A DNA stretch of 40,587 nt from Oscillospiraceae bacterium (GCA_009781425.1 WQYC01000024.1:1-40587), one strand, 5' to 3'; positions 24,218-33,048 are shown, numbered from the stretch's first letter. Program-made: numbers and translations. Notes: generated from the letters alone by a model not told the origin.

Positions 24218-24246
24218 AGTATACCACAAAATCCACTCTTTGGCAA
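24218..24246 (-). promoter_or_regulatory. SigA-type promoter of the dockerin-like gene and metG
   Basis: Minus strand: TTGCCA (24246-24241), 17-bp spacer, TATACT (24223-24218). No T-box-like leader was seen. Confidence 0.7.
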
Positions 24247-24294
24247 TATAACAAAAAAATTACATGAAAAATTTACATTTCTCATAAAAAAGGC

Positions 24295-24323
24295 TTGCTT
24301 TTTTTGTTACTTTCATGTACAAT
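24295..24323 (+). promoter_or_regulatory. SigA-type promoter of the regulator-ftsEX operon
   Basis: TTGCTT (24295-24300), 17-bp spacer, TACAAT (24318-24323), with about 100 bases of leader containing small GC-rich hairpins (GCGG...CCGC at 24347-24362). Confidence 0.6.
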
Positions 24324-24427
24324 ATATAAAGGTATGGTTAATCAAGCGGGATTTTATCCGCCGCGCCCGCGTGCAAAGCGCGCAGGGAGAGCACAGGAGA
24401 GCTTCCGTAATGAAAAGGAGACAAGAT

Positions 24428-25513
24428 ATGTCAAACAGATTATTCCAAGGCGTAATTCAACAAATGAAGGACACCGTAGGGCGCGTAATAGGCGTGATTG
24501 ACGAAAACGCGACCGTCGTAGCCTGCAGTGAAGCCCCGAAGCTCGGGACAAGCACCGACTTCTTCTCAATCGAAATCGGCGAATCGCACGATATTTTTGT
24601 CAGAGACGGCTATACATACAAGCCGTTCGGAATCCACACCAAGCCCGATTACGCAGTGTTTGTCGAGGGAATTGACGAATCGGCGGGCAAATACGCCTCG
24701 ATTCTTGCGATTACGCTCGCGAGCATTAAGCAATATTACGACGAAAAATATGACCGCGCGAACTTCATAAAAAATATAATCCTTGATAATATTTTGCCCG
24801 GGGACATCAGTATAAAATCCCGCGAATTGCACTTTAATTCAGACATAAACCGCGTGGTTTTTCTGATTAGCATTATTTCGTCGAACGACGTTTCGGCTTA
24901 TGATGTGATTCAAAACCTTTTCCCTGACAAAAACAAGGATTTTGTATTTAATATTACAGAAACCGACATTGTTCTCGTGAAAGAGCTCAAGGCGCAAATC
25001 GACATAAAAGACCTTGAAAAGCTTGCGCGTTCGATTTCGGACACGCTGTCGAGCGAGTTTTTCACCCGCGTAAACGTCGGAATAGGCACGCCTGTGCTCG
25101 GCGTTAAGGACTTGGCGCGGAGTTTTAAGGAGGCGCAGATTGCCCTTGAGGTCGGTAAGGTTTTTGACACGGACAAGACTATAATCAGCTACGACAACCT
25201 CGGCATTGCGCGGCTTATTTACCACCTGCCGACTACGCTTTGCGATACGTTTTTGTCGGAGGTTTTCAAAAAAGGCTCGATTGAGTCGCTTGACCACGAA
25301 ACGCTGTTCACGATTCAGCGGTTCTTTGAAAACAATCTGAACGTGTCGGAAACATCGCGGAAGCTGTTCGTACATAGAAACACGCTTGTTTACCGCCTTG
25401 ACAAAATCCGCAAGCTGACAGGCTTAGACCTGCGGGAATTCGACCACGCGATTATATTTAAAATCGCTTTAATGGTTAAAAAATATCTTTCTGCTGACCC
25501 CGTTAAATTTTAG
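24428..25513 (+). CDS. CdaR/PucR-type transcriptional regulator
   Basis: Proteins of this group end in a PucR-type helix-turn-helix and often sense small carbon compounds. The 361-residue protein has an N-terminal sensor-like part (VGRVIGVIDENATVVACSEA, about 15-35), a central GGDEF-like region (VNVGIGTPVLGVKDLARSFKEAQIAL, about 215-240), and the DNA-binding end (LFTIQRFFENNLNVSETSRKLFVHRNTLVYRLDKI, about 295-330). I chose ATG 24428, six bases after AAGGAG. It is followed 8 bases later by ftsE and is probably the first gene of that operon, so its target may be cell-division or wall genes rather than sugar acids. Confidence 0.82.
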   Translation: MSNRLFQGVIQQMKDTVGRVIGVIDENATVVACSEAPKLGTSTDFFSIEIGESHDIFVRDGYTYKPFGIHTKPDYAVFVEGIDESAGKYASILAITLASIKQYYDEKYDRANFIKNIILDNILPGDISIKSRELHFNSDINRVVFLISIISSNDVSAYDVIQNLFPDKNKDFVFNITETDIVLVKELKAQIDIKDLEKLARSISDTLSSEFFTRVNVGIGTPVLGVKDLARSFKEAQIALEVGKVFDTDKTIISYDNLGIARLIYHLPTTLCDTFLSEVFKKGSIESLDHETLFTIQRFFENNLNVSETSRKLFVHRNTLVYRLDKIRKLTGLDLREFDHAIIFKIALMVKKYLSADPVKF

Positions 25514-25521
25514 GAGAAAAC

Positions 25522-26208
25522 ATGGTTGAACTAAAAAACGTTGACGTTTACTACAAGGAAGGTGACGTAGAAGCACTCAACGACGTAAATTTAAGAATAA
25601 ACGACGGCGAGTTCGTTTTCATTGTCGGAAGCTCGGGCGCGGGGAAATCAACGCTCTTGAAGCTGTTAACCCGCGAAAGAACCCCGACGAACGGACGGGT
25701 TTTCGTCAACGGCTATAATTTGTCGAAGCTTAGGGAGTGGAAAATCCCGAAGTTCCGCCGTTCTATCGGCATGATATTTCAGGATTTCCGTCTGATTCCG
25801 AACCTGACGGTTTACGAAAACGTAGCGTTTGTTTTGCGCGTAACTGACCGCTCGCGGCGGTTTATACGCCAGCGTGTGCCGTATGTGCTGAACTTAGTCA
25901 GACTCACAGAAAAAGCGCGCGCGTATCCCTCGCAGTTATCGGGCGGGGAGCAGCAGCGTGTCGCAATCGCGCGGGCGTTTGCCTCTGACCCGGGACTGAT
26001 TATCGCGGACGAGCCAACGGGAAACATTGACCCCGAGCTTTCTTACGAGATTGTCGAGTTACTCAAGGATATAAACAAATGCGGAACTACGGTGCTTATG
26101 GTTACGCACGAGCATGATTTGGTGAAGTATTTCGGCGGACGAATCATCAGCTTGAAAAAAGGCAGTGTTGACTTTGACGACTATATAGGGGGCAATAATG
26201 AGGAGTAG
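25522..26208 (+). CDS. ftsE: Cell-division ATP-binding protein FtsE
   Basis: FtsE is the ATPase of the FtsEX complex, an ABC-type machine that activates peptidoglycan hydrolases at division or during sporulation. The 228-residue protein has Walker A GSSGAGKS (about 37-44), the Q-loop [20 protein letters not shown], the signature [15 protein letters not shown] (about 139-153) and Walker [15 protein letters not shown]. The -DFRL- after the Q-loop is typical of FtsE. AGGAGAA precedes the ATG. It overlaps ftsX by 11 bases. Confidence 0.95.
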   Translation: MVELKNVDVYYKEGDVEALNDVNLRINDGEFVFIVGSSGAGKSTLLKLLTRERTPTNGRVFVNGYNLSKLREWKIPKFRRSIGMIFQDFRLIPNLTVYENVAFVLRVTDRSRRFIRQRVPYVLNLVRLTEKARAYPSQLSGGEQQRVAIARAFASDPGLIIADEPTGNIDPELSYEIVELLKDINKCGTTVLMVTHEHDLVKYFGGRIISLKKGSVDFDDYIGGNNEE

Positions 26209-27109
26209 TAACTTTTCGTACCTTGTCAAGCAGGGTGTTGTTTCGGTGTGGCATAATCGTGTTATGTCCTTTGCAAGCTTTTGCATATTAATGGTGAGTT
26301 TATTATTAATCGGGCTTGCTGTGCTTATTTCCATCGATATAGGCATAATAATAGGTAATATTGAAGATACTAACGAGATTCTTGTTTTCGTTGATGAATC
26401 CGTTTCCGCGGCTGAGCTCAGTTATATTTCCGAAATCATAAGCAGTTATAAAGACGAGTTCGTTGACAGAGTGGTTTACATTTCCCCCGAGGAAGCGTTA
26501 GCAAGCGAACGCGAATGGTACGGTGAGAATTTTTTTGTTCTCTTCGACTCAATAGGCGAGAACCCGATGCCAAGCACCTACATTGTTTCGCTCTGGGACA
26601 TCACAAAAATCAATGAAGCTGTATCCCGCTTTGAGGAAATTGACGGTGTTATCAGCGTTTCCGCGCCTTTTGACTTTGCTGAAATATTGATTGCAATCAG
26701 AAATACTTTTGCTGTTATCGGGCTCGCGATTTTGATTGCCCTGCTTATCGTCTGCCTTGTAATCATCTACAATACAACGAGGTCGAGCGTCTTCGCGCGG
26801 CGAATGCAAATCAGCATAATGAAGCACGTCGGCGCGACCAACGCATTCATAAGAATCCCTTTCTTTATAGAAGGAATGTTTATCGGGATTCTTGCGGGCG
26901 TCGCTTCGTGGGGGCTTACCAAGCTCGCTTACGAATCGGTGGTTTCTGTGTTTGAAGAGGATATTATGCTTCTTCAAATCTTCGGAATTTCAAACGTAGT
27001 CGTTTTCGATGATATAATGTGGCTCGCGCTTGCCGCGAACTGCCTTGCAGGTGCGCTGCTCGGGGCAATCGGCACAGTAATGAGCATGGGGAAACACCTT
27101 AAAGTGTAG
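26198..27109 (+). CDS. ftsX: Cell-division permease-like protein FtsX
   Basis: FtsX is the membrane partner of FtsE and passes the ATPase signal to extracytoplasmic wall hydrolases. The 303 residues hold four membrane segments (SFASFCILMVSLLLIGLAVLI near 25-45, and three near 165-190, 220-240 and 270-292) with an extracellular domain between the first two (about 50-160; SAAELSYISEIISSYKD). The C-terminal FtsX block reads FARRMQISIMKHVGATNAFIR. The start overlaps ftsE. The stop codon overlaps a short palindrome. Confidence 0.94.
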   Translation: MRSSNFSYLVKQGVVSVWHNRVMSFASFCILMVSLLLIGLAVLISIDIGIIIGNIEDTNEILVFVDESVSAAELSYISEIISSYKDEFVDRVVYISPEEALASEREWYGENFFVLFDSIGENPMPSTYIVSLWDITKINEAVSRFEEIDGVISVSAPFDFAEILIAIRNTFAVIGLAILIALLIVCLVIIYNTTRSSVFARRMQISIMKHVGATNAFIRIPFFIEGMFIGILAGVASWGLTKLAYESVVSVFEEDIMLLQIFGISNVVVFDDIMWLALAANCLAGALLGAIGTVMSMGKHLKV

Positions 27110-27131
27110 GGACGGGCTTCCATGCCCGTCC
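27105..27131. repeat. REP-like palindrome after ftsX
   Basis: TGTAG then GGACGGGC (27110-27117), loop TTCCAT, GCCCGTCC (27124-27131), then GA. No T run, so not a classic terminator. The layout TGTAGGG-AC...GT-CCCGA is shared with the palindrome inside hydG at 38757-38783. Confidence 0.6.
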
Positions 27132-27140
27132 GAAAGGAAC

Positions 27141-28364
27141 ATGATGAACAGAAAAATATCGCTCGGTGTTTGTATCAGCTTGATTGCTGTCGCCTGCGCC
27201 GTAACATTCGTATTGACGATGGAGCTGTCCCGCGATAATTTCAACGAGAGAATCGCAGGCGTTGACCGCCGCGAAGCAATCTTCGCGAAAATCCAGAACA
27301 TAGACTCCTATGTCAGAAATAATTTCTTTGATTCTATCGACGAGGAACGCCTCACCGACAGCATTATGAGCGGCTTCATGACGGGGCTCGGCGACGGCAA
27401 AAGCAGATACATACCCGACGCAGAGTTTTACGAGTTAGAGCAATATACCCGCGGCAGAATCGTCACTGCGGGGCTTCAGGTAGTGCGCAACGAGAACGGG
27501 TATATCAGAATAACTAATGTTTACGAGGGTTCTTCCGCCGATATACAAGGCATTGAGGCTGACGATATTATCACGAGCATCAACAATATACAGGTGCTTG
27601 AAATAGGCGCAGAGAGCGCGATTCGTATGCTTGCAGGCGATGAGGGCGTGGCACTTGTAATCACGATTCAGCGTGACGGAGAGGAACGGCGCTTCACTTT
27701 AAGACGGCAGAACATCGAATTAATTACAGCGCGGGGCGCGCAGTACGGCGATTTCGGCTTTATAAGAATCACGGATTTTTCCGAGAACACAGGCAGTCAG
27801 TTTGAAGCGGCTTTAAACGAAATATTAGCCAATAACGCGAAGGGCTTAATTTTAGATTTACGCGGAACAAGCGGCAGTCTAACAACTCCGCAAAGGCAGA
27901 TTCTTGAGCGTCTGCTTCCGAGATGCGTAGCGGCTATAGCGGAATACGGAAACGGAAGCACAGGCGAAATTATTGAAATCACAAGCGAAGCGTTTATCGA
28001 CCTGCCGATTACGATTATCACCGACGGCGGCACGGCTGAGGGCGGCGAGCTTATAACAGCGGCACTGAAGGACTTCGCAGGTGCGCAAATCGTAGGCACT
28101 CCCACAAAAGGCGACCCGATTTTCACAAGGACGCAGTCGCTCGGCGACGGTAGCGGACTGATTATATCGGTCATGAAGGTTCGCTCGGGCGGCGGAACAA
28201 GCTTCGACGGCGAGGGGATACGCCCCGACTTCTTAGTAGAAATGACCGCGCTGATTGAGTCGGATTTAAGCAATCTCGAAAACACACTCGACCCGCAAAT
28301 CAGGAAGGCTTTCGAGGTAGCAGAAGCAAGAACTTCACAAATTACAATACAGGAGGAAAACTAA
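27141..28364 (+). CDS. S41-family (CtpA-like) peptidase homologue, probably inactive
   Basis: Carboxy-terminal processing proteases sit outside the membrane and cut wall-associated or signalling proteins. The 407-residue protein has an N-terminal anchor (about 5-27), the S41 start FFDSIDEERLTDSIMSGFMTGLGD with SRYIP (60-90), a PDZ domain (about 105-180; YEGSSADIQGIEADDIITSI) and the peptidase fold (KGLILDLRGTSGSL, 237-250). The nucleophile region reads TDGGTAEGGELITAAL where active enzymes have (S)AS-A-SE; the catalytic serine is a glutamate, and the lysine of FGKG is shifted (PTKGDP). It is probably a non-catalytic scaffold or inhibitor. It follows ftsEX, so a role with wall hydrolases is plausible. 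Confidence 0.82.
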   Translation: MMNRKISLGVCISLIAVACAVTFVLTMELSRDNFNERIAGVDRREAIFAKIQNIDSYVRNNFFDSIDEERLTDSIMSGFMTGLGDGKSRYIPDAEFYELEQYTRGRIVTAGLQVVRNENGYIRITNVYEGSSADIQGIEADDIITSINNIQVLEIGAESAIRMLAGDEGVALVITIQRDGEERRFTLRRQNIELITARGAQYGDFGFIRITDFSENTGSQFEAALNEILANNAKGLILDLRGTSGSLTTPQRQILERLLPRCVAAIAEYGNGSTGEIIEITSEAFIDLPITIITDGGTAEGGELITAALKDFAGAQIVGTPTKGDPIFTRTQSLGDGSGLIISVMKVRSGGGTSFDGEGIRPDFLVEMTALIESDLSNLENTLDPQIRKAFEVAEARTSQITIQEEN

Positions 28365-28365
28365 C

Positions 28366-28839
28366 ATGGCAAAACAGACAATTTTAACGCAAGAGGGCTT
28401 AAACAAACTTGAAAAGGAGCTTGAACAGTTAAAAACCGAGAAGCGGCGCGATATTGCCGAGAAAATAAAAACCGCGCTCTCCTTCGGCGACCTCTCCGAA
28501 AACTCGGAATACGACGAAGCGAAAAACGAGCAGGGTATTGTCGAGGCCCGCATTGCTGAAATCGAAGCTATTCTCATGAATGTCGAAATTCTCGACTCCG
28601 AAAGCTTAACCACGGAAGAAGTTCAGCTCGGCAATAAAATTAGAATAAAAAACACCGAAACCTCAAAAGAGTCGAACCTGTACATCGTCGGCTCAAAAGA
28701 AGTTGACATGAAAGCGGGTAAAATCTCTGACGAATCGCCAATCGGCAAGGCGTGCATCGGGCACAAGGTCGGCGATATTATTAGCGCGGAAGCTCCCGCA
28801 GGCACTGTTTCATACGAAATTTTAGAAATATCAAAATAA
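28366..28839 (+). CDS. greA: Transcription elongation factor GreA
   Basis: GreA enters the RNA polymerase secondary channel and helps cleave backtracked RNA. At 157 residues it has the expected coiled coil with ALSFGDLSENSEYDEAKNEQ at its tip (residues about 38-57, including the acidic pair) and the FKBP-like C-terminal domain (EVQLGNKIRI...SPIGKACIGHKVGD). The strong AGGAGG ribosome site lies inside the end of the preceding gene, only one base separating stop and ATG. Next is lysS, a common pairing in Firmicutes. Confidence 0.96.
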   Translation: MAKQTILTQEGLNKLEKELEQLKTEKRRDIAEKIKTALSFGDLSENSEYDEAKNEQGIVEARIAEIEAILMNVEILDSESLTTEEVQLGNKIRIKNTETSKESNLYIVGSKEVDMKAGKISDESPIGKACIGHKVGDIISAEAPAGTVSYEILEISK

Positions 28840-28851
28840 AGGACGAAAAAA

Positions 28852-30294
28852 ATGCAAGACAACAACGAAAATAATTTAGAATTAACACCGGAAGAAGCAC
28901 TCGCTGAGCTCAGCGAACAGAATAGAATAAGGCTCGAAAAGCTCGCGGAATTAAAAGACGCGGGCTTAAATCCTTATGAGATTACGAAGTTTCCGGTTGA
29001 TACAAAAAACGCCGAAATCGCTGACAATTTCGATGAATTCGAGAACAAGGACGTCTGTATCGCGGGGCGGATTATGAGCTGGCGCGACATGGGAAAAGCG
29101 AATTTTATCGACCTGCGTGACGCTTCGGGGCGTATGCAAATCTATGTAAAAACTAACGACATCGGCGAGGAGAATTTCAAGCAGTTTAAGAAATGGGATT
29201 TGGGCGATATAGTCGGCGTGAAAGGCTTTGTCTTCCGCACAAAGCGCGGCGAGGTTTCTGTTCACGCGAAGGAAATTACACTGCTGACAAAATCGCTGCT
29301 GCCGCTTCCTGAAAAGTGGCACGGACTGCGCGATAAGGAAGAACGCTACAGGAAGCGTTACCTTGACTTAATCGCGAACCCCGAGGTCAAGGACACGTTC
29401 GTAAAACGCTCGCTGATTCTACGCGAGATTCGTCATTATCTTGACAATTTAGGCTTCCTTGAAGTGGATACGCCTGTGCTTCACACCGTCTCGCTCGGCG
29501 CGGCGGCGAAGCCCTTCATCACGCACCACAACACGTTAGACATCGAAATGTTTTTGCGGATTGAAACCGAGCTGTACTTGAAAAAGCTGATTGTAGGCGG
29601 GTTCGACAAGGTTTATGAAGTCGGCAGAATCTTCCGCAACGAGGGCATGGACAGCACGCACAACCCCGAATTTACCTCGATTGAAATGTACTGGGCGTAT
29701 GTCGATTATTTCGCGATGATGGATTTAATTGAAAATATGTACAGGCACCTTTGCATGAAAATTTGCGGCTCTGATACCGTGACTTTTAAAGGCACAGAAA
29801 TCGCGCTCGGCAAGCCCTGGACGCGCATGACAATGCGCGAGGCGGTCGAAAAATATACAGGCAAAAAAGATAAAAGCGGCTTTGAATTAATTGAGCTTTT
29901 TGAAGAGCACGTTGAACCTAATTTAATTCAGCCGACGATTATTTACGATTATCCCGTTGAGAATTCGCCGCTTGCCAAGCGGAAAAAAGACGACCCGCAG
30001 TTCACCGAACGGTTTGAATATTTTATCAACGCGTGGGAATTCGGCAACGCATTCAGCGAGCTCAACGACCCACTTGACCAGCGCGAACGCTTCACGAAGC
30101 AGGTTGAGGAAAAGCGCAAGCAAGGCTTAAAGGCTGAGCTTGACGAGGATTTCCTCACTGCGCTTGAATACGGCTTACCGCCGACGGGCGGGCTGGGACT
30201 GGGCTTAGACAGATTAGTAATGCTGTTGACGGACAGCGCGTCAATCCGCGATGTACTGCTGTTCCCGACGATGAAGCCGGAGGTTGGAGGTTGA
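28852..30294 (+). CDS. lysS: Lysyl-tRNA synthetase, class II
   Basis: This enzyme charges lysine tRNA. The 480-residue protein has an N-terminal OB-fold anticodon-binding domain (CIAGRIMSWRDMGKANFIDLRD, about 69-90), motif 1 around LEVDTPVLH, motif 2 with RIFRNEGMDSTHNPEFTSIE (about 262-281), and motif 3 GLPPTGGLGLGLDRLVMLL near the end. The end SIRDVLLFPTMKPE is typical. It lies 12 bases after greA. The stop overlaps the region where a dockerin-like gene begins. Confidence 0.97.
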   Translation: MQDNNENNLELTPEEALAELSEQNRIRLEKLAELKDAGLNPYEITKFPVDTKNAEIADNFDEFENKDVCIAGRIMSWRDMGKANFIDLRDASGRMQIYVKTNDIGEENFKQFKKWDLGDIVGVKGFVFRTKRGEVSVHAKEITLLTKSLLPLPEKWHGLRDKEERYRKRYLDLIANPEVKDTFVKRSLILREIRHYLDNLGFLEVDTPVLHTVSLGAAAKPFITHHNTLDIEMFLRIETELYLKKLIVGGFDKVYEVGRIFRNEGMDSTHNPEFTSIEMYWAYVDYFAMMDLIENMYRHLCMKICGSDTVTFKGTEIALGKPWTRMTMREAVEKYTGKKDKSGFELIELFEEHVEPNLIQPTIIYDYPVENSPLAKRKKDDPQFTERFEYFINAWEFGNAFSELNDPLDQRERFTKQVEEKRKQGLKAELDEDFLTALEYGLPPTGGLGLGLDRLVMLLTDSASIRDVLLFPTMKPEVGG

Positions 30295-30296
30295 AT

Positions 30297-30941
30297 GTGA
30301 CAAGCATTATTTCTGTTTTGCTCGCAGTTACTTTTTCTACATCAACTGCGTTAGAAATATTGCAATACACTGCCGGAGTTATTTCGGAAGTGCCCGCTTC
30401 GTATGACATAAACGGCGACGGTAAAATCGACAGCGCAGACGCGCTTTTAGCATTGCAAATCGTGGCTGGGATTGAAGAATACGAAGAAGAAATTTATATA
30501 AGACCAAGAGGAGGATTCGACAGAAGCAATACGATTGATTCGGGTATTCTTGAAAACGGCATAAGGTATGAATTTGTTACCGGAAATACTAACTTAAATG
30601 ATTTTCTCGAACAAAAAGATTATATTTTCACAAGAAATGTTGATGGCATTGTGATTGCCCGCACGCCTAAGGAAGCCGTCGAAATGGGAAGTTATTATTT
30701 GAGTAATGTCCTTTTCCGCACAACTCAAGTAAAAGATTTTATTGTTTATGTTTATTACTGCTCTACAAGCGGCAAATGGATATTAGAATTAGTTCATACA
30801 ACTGCACATTTATCATCTTCAGTAGAAATACCTTATGTCCTAACAATAGATTATTTTGACGGTAGCATGGTTAGGTATCATCCGAAAGAATTTTTTATCT
30901 GCGATAACGGATTACAATGGAATAGGTATAATCCGGATTAA
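30297..30941 (+). CDS. Secreted protein with N-terminal dockerin-like module
   Basis: The start is probably GTG 30297 (GGAGG six bases upstream), 2 bases after the lysS stop, so translation may be coupled. The first 20 residues (MTSIISVLLAVTFSTSTALE) look like a short signal or membrane segment. They run straight into a dockerin type I pair: ALEILQYTAGV and DINGDGKIDSADALLALQIVAG, the second with a perfect calcium loop. The rest (about 65-215) is an unrecognised beta-rich domain. A dockerin at the N-terminus right after the signal is unusual, and the first calcium loop is missing, so part of the module may have been lost. It may be a cell-surface or secreted protein. Confidence 0.7.
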   Translation: MTSIISVLLAVTFSTSTALEILQYTAGVISEVPASYDINGDGKIDSADALLALQIVAGIEEYEEEIYIRPRGGFDRSNTIDSGILENGIRYEFVTGNTNLNDFLEQKDYIFTRNVDGIVIARTPKEAVEMGSYYLSNVLFRTTQVKDFIVYVYYCSTSGKWILELVHTTAHLSSSVEIPYVLTIDYFDGSMVRYHPKEFFICDNGLQWNRYNPD

Positions 30942-30953
30942 AAAGGAGTGCAA

Positions 30954-31703
30954 ATGTCATACAACAACGACAAACGCGAGCTGTTGAAGCTGAAGCAGGG
31001 ACTCATTGACGACAGCGAGGTTATTCAAAAGGAAGAGCGCGAGGAAATCGAACTGCGCGGAAAAAAGAAAGCTGAAAACTTTTGGTATCATTACAAAATT
31101 CATGTTTTGATGATACTGTTTTTCGGTTTTATGTTCACGTTTTTCGCAGTTGAAATCTTCTCAAAAAAGCGCGCGGACATTGAGTTTTTAATGCTCGCCT
31201 CCGACGAATATACCAGCGCGCTCGTGTTCTCTTTTTCAAGCGATATAAGCGGAGCTGTCGCGGCGTTCACGCCGAACTTCGACGAGAATCGTTATACCCA
31301 CGCGCAGGGGCTTCCCATCGACCTTTTCAACGTTTTTGACAATAACGCTTACATGGCGGTGCAAACGAAGCTTTTCACGCAAATCCGCACGGGCGTCACG
31401 CGATTAATTATCGGAGACCGCGAGGCGTTCGACCGCATAATCGGCGAAACGCAGAATGATATTAATACGATTTTCGTAGATTTAACCGCGCTTTTCCCGA
31501 ACAACGAGAATATAACTGAAAACGTTTTCTGGCGGATAGAAGGTAGCGAGCTTTCGCGGCTCGCGGGAATAGAGGAGTTCTGCTCTGATGATTTTTATCT
31601 TGCACTTCTCGCTCTAAACCAAGAAAACGACAGACAAAAGCGAGCGCATGAACGCTCGCTGATAGTGCTTGAAAACATCGTTAACAACAGGGTTATTAAC
31701 TGA
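30954..31703 (+). CDS. Single-pass membrane protein of unknown function
   Basis: The ATG at 30954 is five bases after AAGGAG; the GTG at 30948 lies inside that site. The 249-residue protein has a charged cytoplasmic head (about 1-45, rich in K/E; EEREEIELRGKKK), one membrane helix (HVLMILFFGFMFTFFAVEIF, about 50-69) and a soluble outer domain of about 180 residues. No family recognised. It follows the dockerin-like gene by 12 bases and may share the lysS transcript. Confidence 0.65.
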   Translation: MSYNNDKRELLKLKQGLIDDSEVIQKEEREEIELRGKKKAENFWYHYKIHVLMILFFGFMFTFFAVEIFSKKRADIEFLMLASDEYTSALVFSFSSDISGAVAAFTPNFDENRYTHAQGLPIDLFNVFDNNAYMAVQTKLFTQIRTGVTRLIIGDREAFDRIIGETQNDINTIFVDLTALFPNNENITENVFWRIEGSELSRLAGIEEFCSDDFYLALLALNQENDRQKRAHERSLIVLENIVNNRVIN

Positions 31704-31720
31704 CGAAATTATAATTTCGT
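31703..31720. repeat. Perfect 18-bp palindrome between convergent genes
   Basis: ACGAAATTATAATTTCGT at 31703-31720 lies across the stop of the 59-residue gene and at the end of the membrane-protein gene. No T run follows; it could be a weak shared terminator or a protein site. Confidence 0.55.
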
Positions 31721-31888
31721 AATGTCGTTTACTTCCTTTTTCGCGAGCGCGACCTGCTCGTCGTCCTGATAATAAACAGTGCCGTCTCTCGTTGTATGCC
31801 CGACCGACACGAAGTCCGTGAAGCGCGGAATTATGCCTTTGTCGGGCTTTATGCGCGCGTTGTTACCGTGCAATTTCTTGTTATTCAT
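31709..31888 (-). CDS. Small 59-residue protein
   Basis: This short frame reads MNNKKLHGNNARIKPDKGII, then RFTDFVSVGHTTRDGTVYYQ, then DDEQVALAKKEVNDITKL. GAGAGG lies six bases before the ATG. Codon choice is like the neighbours (GCG, CGC, GAC), and no gene competes for this stretch. It is basic at the start and acidic later, with no membrane segment. Function unknown. It runs convergent to the upstream membrane gene and divergent from the next. Confidence 0.6.
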   Translation of the reverse strand: MNNKKLHGNNARIKPDKGIIPRFTDFVSVGHTTRDGTVYYQDDEQVALAKKEVNDITKL

Positions 31889-31939
31889 GAATTACCTCTC
31901 GAAGCATTTTACATTATTATTTTCCGAAAGGGCAATTAT

Positions 31940-32497
31940 ATGCAAAGAAAATCATTTTTAAGGCTTTTGCTCGAAACCTTCGGCTACGCGGCAGGCGGAA
32001 ACGCGATGGCGTTAGTCGTTACGTTTTCGCTTCTTTCCTTCGGCGCGGACAGCGCGCTCAAGGTCATTGCGGTTTTCTGCTCACTTTCACTCTATCTGAT
32101 GATGATGTTCAACGCGGGCTACAAGGACGGCGAGTTAGACAAAAAGCTGTTCAACCGCAAGACAATCGAAAAACAACAAGGCGGAAAATGGTTCATTCTC
32201 GGCGGAATCGTCGCAGGCTTTTTTGTAGTAATGTGCCTGCTTTTGCTCGTTTTGAGCGTTAACAACGGCGAAGACGGCGCGGTTTTAACTGGAAGCTATT
32301 TCAACTTCTTCCGAATTATTTTCGCGGCGATTATGGCGTTATCGCTACTGCTCGGCGAAATGACGAATCCCGTTTGGTCGCCGTTCATATTCATGGGGAT
32401 TTTCGCACTCGCGCCGTTTACCTGCAGACTCGGCTACTGGGTTGCCTTCCACGAAAAATGGACGCTTGACAGTATTATGTATGTGAAGAAGAAGTAG
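31940..32497 (+). CDS. Multi-pass membrane protein of unknown function
   Basis: The true start is ATG 31940, after GAAAGGG; the longer frame overlaps the opposite small gene. The 185-residue protein has about five hydrophobic segments: FGYAAGGNAMALVVTFSLLS, VIAVFCSLSLYLMMMF, FILGGIVAGFFVVMCLLLLV, YFNFFRIIFAAIMALSLLL and FIFMGIFALAPFTCRLGYWV. No transporter motif is visible. The next membrane gene starts 2 bases after its stop. Confidence 0.65.
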   Translation: MQRKSFLRLLLETFGYAAGGNAMALVVTFSLLSFGADSALKVIAVFCSLSLYLMMMFNAGYKDGELDKKLFNRKTIEKQQGGKWFILGGIVAGFFVVMCLLLLVLSVNNGEDGAVLTGSYFNFFRIIFAAIMALSLLLGEMTNPVWSPFIFMGIFALAPFTCRLGYWVAFHEKWTLDSIMYVKKK

Positions 32498-32499
32498 CT

Positions 32500-33015
32500 A
32501 TGAAAAAAACAGTAGATGTACTTTATATACTTGCATGGATTATTTCACCGTTATTATTTATACCGCTTGCCATAGGTATGTCAATTGGACGACCCGTTCT
32601 TGCTCTCGTTTCTTCTTGGTTGATGTTTATATTTTTTCCAATTTCTTTCTCAGGACTCGGTTTTTATTATCCTGCGCTGAGAAAAACAATCAACCCCAAA
32701 ATCACTTTGACTATTTACGCTGTAATGACACTTATTTGGTATTCAGTTGGAATTTTTGCTTTTAATATGATTGAAATGACCGCCGATATGACCCATATAA
32801 TCAGCGGAAACCGTCATGAGGTCAGCGGTAATCCCCCGAAAAACATTTATAATTATAGTGTTGAAACGATAAAAATACAGGGAGTAGAAGTAAATATTGA
32901 GGGCAAATATTTTCAAAATTTATCTGTTGACAATGAATACACGTTTTTCTATCTTCCAAATACAGGGTTTGTTGTTGATATAGTTGACGAGAACGGAAAC
33001 TCGATTTTAAAGTGA
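32500..33015 (+). CDS. Membrane protein of unknown function with extracytoplasmic tail
   Basis: 171 residues: three hydrophobic segments (about 6-27, 30-55 and 70-90), then a soluble tail of about 80 residues (VETIKIQGVEVNIEGKYFQN) that looks like a small beta domain. It starts 2 bases after the previous gene, so the pair is cotranscribed, and is closed by the terminator at 33024. Confidence 0.6.
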   Translation: MKKTVDVLYILAWIISPLLFIPLAIGMSIGRPVLALVSSWLMFIFFPISFSGLGFYYPALRKTINPKITLTIYAVMTLIWYSVGIFAFNMIEMTADMTHIISGNRHEVSGNPPKNIYNYSVETIKIQGVEVNIEGKYFQNLSVDNEYTFFYLPNTGFVVDIVDENGNSILK

Positions 33016-33023
33016 AAAGTTAG

Positions 33024-33048
33024 ACCCGCGCTTTTAGCGCGGGTTGTT
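33024..33048. terminator. Bidirectional terminator
   Basis: ACCCGCGC / GCGCGGGT perfect 8-bp stem with loop TTTTA. The loop contains the stop codon of the opposite-strand ylzJ-like gene. Confidence 0.8.

Noticed and set aside
24839-25375. A 178-residue minus-strand frame within the CdaR-type regulator
   Set aside because: It is an antisense shadow of a well-supported gene with clear domains.
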